In this document: in pieces, positions 61,559-64,000 of the stretch
Layout of the letters: each line of letters begins with the position of its first letter
Position numbering within the stretch: position 1 is the first letter of the stretch
From: Tissierella sp. Yu-01
GTDB lineage: Bacteria > Bacillota > Clostridia > Tissierellales > Tissierellaceae
Direction: 5' to 3'
Assembly: GCF_029537395.1 (NCBI RefSeq)
Contig: NZ_CP120677.1
Span: 62,001-126,000, forward strand
DNA: 64,000 bases
Notes under the pieces: generated by a model
Database searches by the model: none
Told to the model about the DNA's origin: nothing
The model's input: only the letters and a program-made list of their open reading frames with translations
Program-made: the position numbers and the translations under genes

Positions 61559-61662
61559 AAAAAAGACCCGAGTTTCTTCACTACGTTCAGAGTGACAGCT
61601 AGGTATGTCATCCTGAGACGGACAGTATAATAACTGCTTTAGAAGAATCTAGGGTTTTATTT
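61559..61662. repeat. Dispersed palindromic element, diverged copy
   Basis: Ends AAAAAAGACCCGAG and AGGGTTTTATTTTT, inner GTGACAGCTAGGTATGTCAT and CCTGAGACGG resemble the TCATTCCGAG element at 39982-40058. It lies downstream of metQ on the - strand and can serve as its terminator. Confidence 0.55.
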
Positions 61663-61689
61663 TTAATATTTTAGTTTTTAGTTCTTACA

Positions 61690-62523
61690 TTAAAACGCTG
61701 GTACTACGCCACCATCATAATTTTCCTCTATATATGCTCTTATTTCATCTGATTGTAATGCTTCCATTAACTTAACAAACTTTTCTTCATTTTCTTCTCC
61801 TGCTCTTACAGCAACTATATTAGCATAAGGAGATTCTTTGCCTTCAATTACAACACCATCTTCTACAGGATTTAGTCCCGCTTCTAGGGCATAGTTTCCA
61901 TTGATAACAGCTCCGTCAATTTCTCCTAATACTCTAGGTAATGTTGCAGCTTCTAAGGCTGTAAATTTAATGTTTTTAGGATTTTCAACTACATCATTTT
62001 CAGTTGCAGCTAAGCCAACGCCATCTTTTAGTTTTATTAAGCCATTTTCTTGTAACAATAGAAGTGCACGACCTCCATTTACTGTATCATTTGGAATAGC
62101 AATTTCTGCCCCTTCAGGAATATCATCAATGGATTCTAATCCATTAACATATAGTGCCATTGGTTCAACGTGTACTCCACCGATTGAAATCAAGTCTAAG
62201 TTTTCTTGAGCAATAAAATCATCTAAATATGGTTTGTGTTGGAAGAAGTTTGCATCCAATTCACCATCTGCTAAGGCATGATTTGGTTTTACATAATCGG
62301 TAAATTCAATAAGTTTAACTTTAATTCCTTCTTCTTCTAAGTTGTCAGAAATTAAAGAAACCAATTTGCTGTGCGGCTCTGGTGATACACCAATTACTAT
62401 TTCTTCAAGTTCAACAGGTGCTTCAGCTGAAGACTCAACTGGTGCTTTGTCTTTAGGTGCACAGCCAGCTAAAAGTGATAATGATAATATTGCTATTAAA
62501 ATTAATGATAATATTTTTTTCAT
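61690..62523 (-). CDS. metQ: Methionine ABC importer binding lipoprotein
   Basis: 277 residues. Lipobox LLAGC (Cys about 20), then the MetQ/NlpA domain: IVIGVSPEPHSKLVSLI, ELDANFFQHKPYLDDF, VHVEPMALYV, IAIPNDTVNGGRALLLLQEN and GAVINGNYALEAGL. It binds L- or D-methionine outside the cell. Last gene of metNIQ. GGAGGAATATAA precedes the ATG. Confidence 0.95.
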   Translation of the reverse strand: MKKILSLILIAILSLSLLAGCAPKDKAPVESSAEAPVELEEIVIGVSPEPHSKLVSLISDNLEEEGIKVKLIEFTDYVKPNHALADGELDANFFQHKPYLDDFIAQENLDLISIGGVHVEPMALYVNGLESIDDIPEGAEIAIPNDTVNGGRALLLLQENGLIKLKDGVGLAATENDVVENPKNIKFTALEAATLPRVLGEIDGAVINGNYALEAGLNPVEDGVVIEGKESPYANIVAVRAGEENEEKFVKLMEALQSDEIRAYIEENYDGGVVPAF

Positions 62524-62540
62524 TTATATTCCTCCAATAA

Positions 62541-63182
62541 TTATTTTTTATTAATTCTTGCTGAAAGTGTGTTTCCAATAAATTGTATAGATTGAACTAA
62601 AATAACGATTATAACAACAGCTATGATCATAATATCTGTTTGGAATCGATATAGACCATATCTAATTGCAAGGTCTCCTAATCCACCGCCACCTATTGAA
62701 CCAGCCATGGCAGAATAACCAATTAGATTTATTATAGTAAGGGTGATACCAAGTATTATAGAAGGCAAAGCTTCTGGAAGTAATACCCTAGTTATTATTT
62801 GTGGGATTGTTGCTCCCATGGCTAAACTAAACTCGATTACACCTTTATCTACTTCTTTTAGACTGCTTTCCATAACTCTAGCTACAAATGGTGCAGCTGA
62901 AATGGATAGTGGTACTATAGTTGCTGTTGTCCCTATAGTTTTTCCAATTATTAACTTTGATAATGGGAAAAGTAAAATCATCAAAATTAAGAATGGAAAT
63001 GATCTAAATAAATTGATAATGCTATCTAGAATCTTATTTAATAGAGGTTTTTCCCAAATACCACCTTTTTCAGTAACTACCAATATAATTCCTAAAGGGA
63101 ACCCCAATAATATGGAAAATATAGTTGAGAAAAATACCATATATAAAGTTTCAAGTAATGAAGGTATAACTAAATCAATCAT
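62541..63182 (-). CDS. metI: Methionine ABC importer permease
   Basis: 213 residues with five helices. Family marks: SLLETLYMVFFSTIFSILLG, then FPLGIIL, FRSFPFLILMILLFPLSKLI and SLAMGATIPQIITRVLLPEA (the ATPase-contact loop). It overlaps metN by 4 bases. Standard length; it forms the channel for methionine with MetN. Confidence 0.96.
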   Translation of the reverse strand: MIDLVIPSLLETLYMVFFSTIFSILLGFPLGIILVVTEKGGIWEKPLLNKILDSIINLFRSFPFLILMILLFPLSKLIIGKTIGTTATIVPLSISAAPFVARVMESSLKEVDKGVIEFSLAMGATIPQIITRVLLPEALPSIILGITLTIINLIGYSAMAGSIGGGGLGDLAIRYGLYRFQTDIMIIAVVIIVILVQSIQFIGNTLSARINKK

Positions 63183-64000
63183 TGTAACACCTCCACATGA
63201 ACATTTTCATTTTTTAAGTATGAAATTGCTTTGTCAACTTCATCATCATTCCCAATGAATTCTAGTATTAAGTGTCCTATGTTACTCTCATGTAATTTAT
63301 TGATATTACCAGATAGTATATTTACTTCTATATTAAACTTTTTAATAGTCTTTGAAACTATTGGCATATTAGCACTATTCCCAAGATAACTTAATCTAAT
63401 TAGTTTACCTTGATAATCCCTTGGATTTATGATTTCATCATCAATAGTATTTTGCATAGTATTTAAAAAACTACTAGCAGTTTTAGTTTTTGGTTCTCTA
63501 AAGATATTTTCTACTGTATCAGTCTCAACAACTCTTCCATCTTCCATGATAGCAACTTTGTCACATATCTCCTTAACAACCTCCATTTGGTGTGTTATCA
63601 TCACGATGGTAATGCCAAATTCATTTCTAATTTTATTTAGTAATGATAATATTGATTTCGTTGTTTTAGGGTCAAGTGCAGATGTACCTTCATCACTTAA
63701 TAAAATTTTAGGGTTGTTAGCAATTGCTCTTGCTATGGCAACACGTTGTTTCTGACCACCACTCAATTGACTAGGGTAAGAATCCTTTTTATCAGTGAGC
63801 TCAACATATTCAAGTAATTTATTCACCCTATCATCTATTTGTTTCTTGTTTGTTCCTTCTAGTTGTAATGGAAAAGCTATATTATCATAAACAGTTTTTT
63901 GTGATAGGAGATTAAAATGTTGAAAAATCATTCCTATTTCTTTCCTCATCAATCTTAAGGACTCTTTATCCATTGATGTAATGTCAGCACCATCAATAAA
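63179..64000 (-). CDS. metN: Methionine ABC importer ATPase, 5' end outside the window
   Basis: 273 residues are visible; the start and Walker A lie beyond position 64000 (the frame continues upstream as FIDGADITSMDKESL). Present: Q-loop IFQHFNLLSQKTVYDN, signature LSGGQKQRVAIARA, Walker B ILLSDEGTSALDP, switch His in ITHQM and the C-terminal NIL regulatory domain (about the last 80 residues, RLSYLGNSANMPIVS), where methionine binds to inhibit transport. First visible gene of metNIQ; an upstream riboswitch would be outside this window. Confidence 0.95.
   Translation of the reverse strand, partial: FIDGADITSMDKESLRLMRKEIGMIFQHFNLLSQKTVYDNIAFPLQLEGTNKKQIDDRVNKLLEYVELTDKKDSYPSQLSGGQKQRVAIARAIANNPKILLSDEGTSALDPKTTKSILSLLNKIRNEFGITIVMITHQMEVVKEICDKVAIMEDGRVVETDTVENIFREPKTKTASSFLNTMQNTIDDEIINPRDYQGKLIRLSYLGNSANMPIVSKTIKKFNIEVNILSGNINKLHESNIGHLILEFIGNDDEVDKAISYLKNENVHVEVLQ

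Noticed and set aside
1-64000. Insertion sequences, prophage genes, tRNA or rRNA genes
   Set aside because: No transposase, integrase, phage structural gene, or tRNA-like cloverleaf was recognised on either strand by reading; a covariance-model scan would be needed to be certain for tRNA.

Overview
The window comes from a low-GC, AT-rich Bacillota genome, most likely an anaerobic amino-acid-fermenting member of Clostridia/Tissierellia. Reasons: clostridial-type ribosome binding sites (AGGAGG), TTG/GTG starts, a complete histidine-to-glutamate route, many Na+-coupled amino acid and peptide carriers, PadR and YtrA-type regulators, T-box leaders, and no respiratory or tRNA/rRNA genes. The exact genus cannot be fixed from the sequence alone.

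Layout. 1-6.1 kb is a loose array of small orphan genes on the + strand (short membrane proteins, a lipoprotein, a YdcF-type protein, a TPR protein) interspersed with intergenic repeats and two broken genes; it looks like a decaying accessory region. 6.1-9.9 kb holds two divergent, self-regulated units: padR plus an FtsW/RodA-like protein on the - strand, and a YtrA-type gntR plus a two-gene ABC exporter on the + strand, each with a visible operator dyad. 10-13.8 kb carries a MATE exporter, an SpoT-like HD hydrolase, an APH-like kinase and an HD nucleotidase.

13.8-36.1 kb is a large imidazole-compound catabolic island. It starts with a PAS/AAA+ sigma54 activator; a near-consensus -24/-12 promoter precedes ftcD-hutI-hutU; then come a YjiH-type permease and a giant SARP/BTAD-ATPase-TPR regulator; then a three-subunit xanthine-dehydrogenase-type molybdenum hydroxylase, a histidine-ammonia-lyase (HAL) homologue lacking the MIO-forming Ala-Ser-Gly, a BCCT betaine-type carrier, a second HAL homologue lacking that triad, a YuiF-type carrier and finally a normal-looking HutH. 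The combination of MIO-less HAL homologues, a betaine carrier and a molybdenum hydroxylase next to a full hut pathway suggests breakdown of a modified histidine such as the betaines hercynine or ergothioneine. This is inference, but it is the best candidate for an undescribed system here.

36.2-48.8 kb carries OsmC, RNase Z, an alanine/sodium symporter, a HAD phosphatase, an ABC importer under a T-box (- strand), a second ABC importer with a possible leader peptide, and a YfcC carrier paired with isoaspartyl dipeptidase. 49-55.8 kb holds a secreted protein with an ABC exporter and two-component system, an ECF sigma gene apparently fused to the start of its anti-sigma gene, a membrane protein and yjdM. 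55.85-59 kb is a second copy of the T-box ABC importer: the permease and ATPase are almost identical to the first copy, while the binding protein and T-box have diverged. I read the specifier codons as UAC (Tyr) in copy 1 and UUC (Phe) in copy 2. 59.2-64 kb ends with a YbaK-type deacylase, a coiled-coil lipoprotein, a DUF421 protein and the metQ-metI-metN methionine importer, cut by the window edge.
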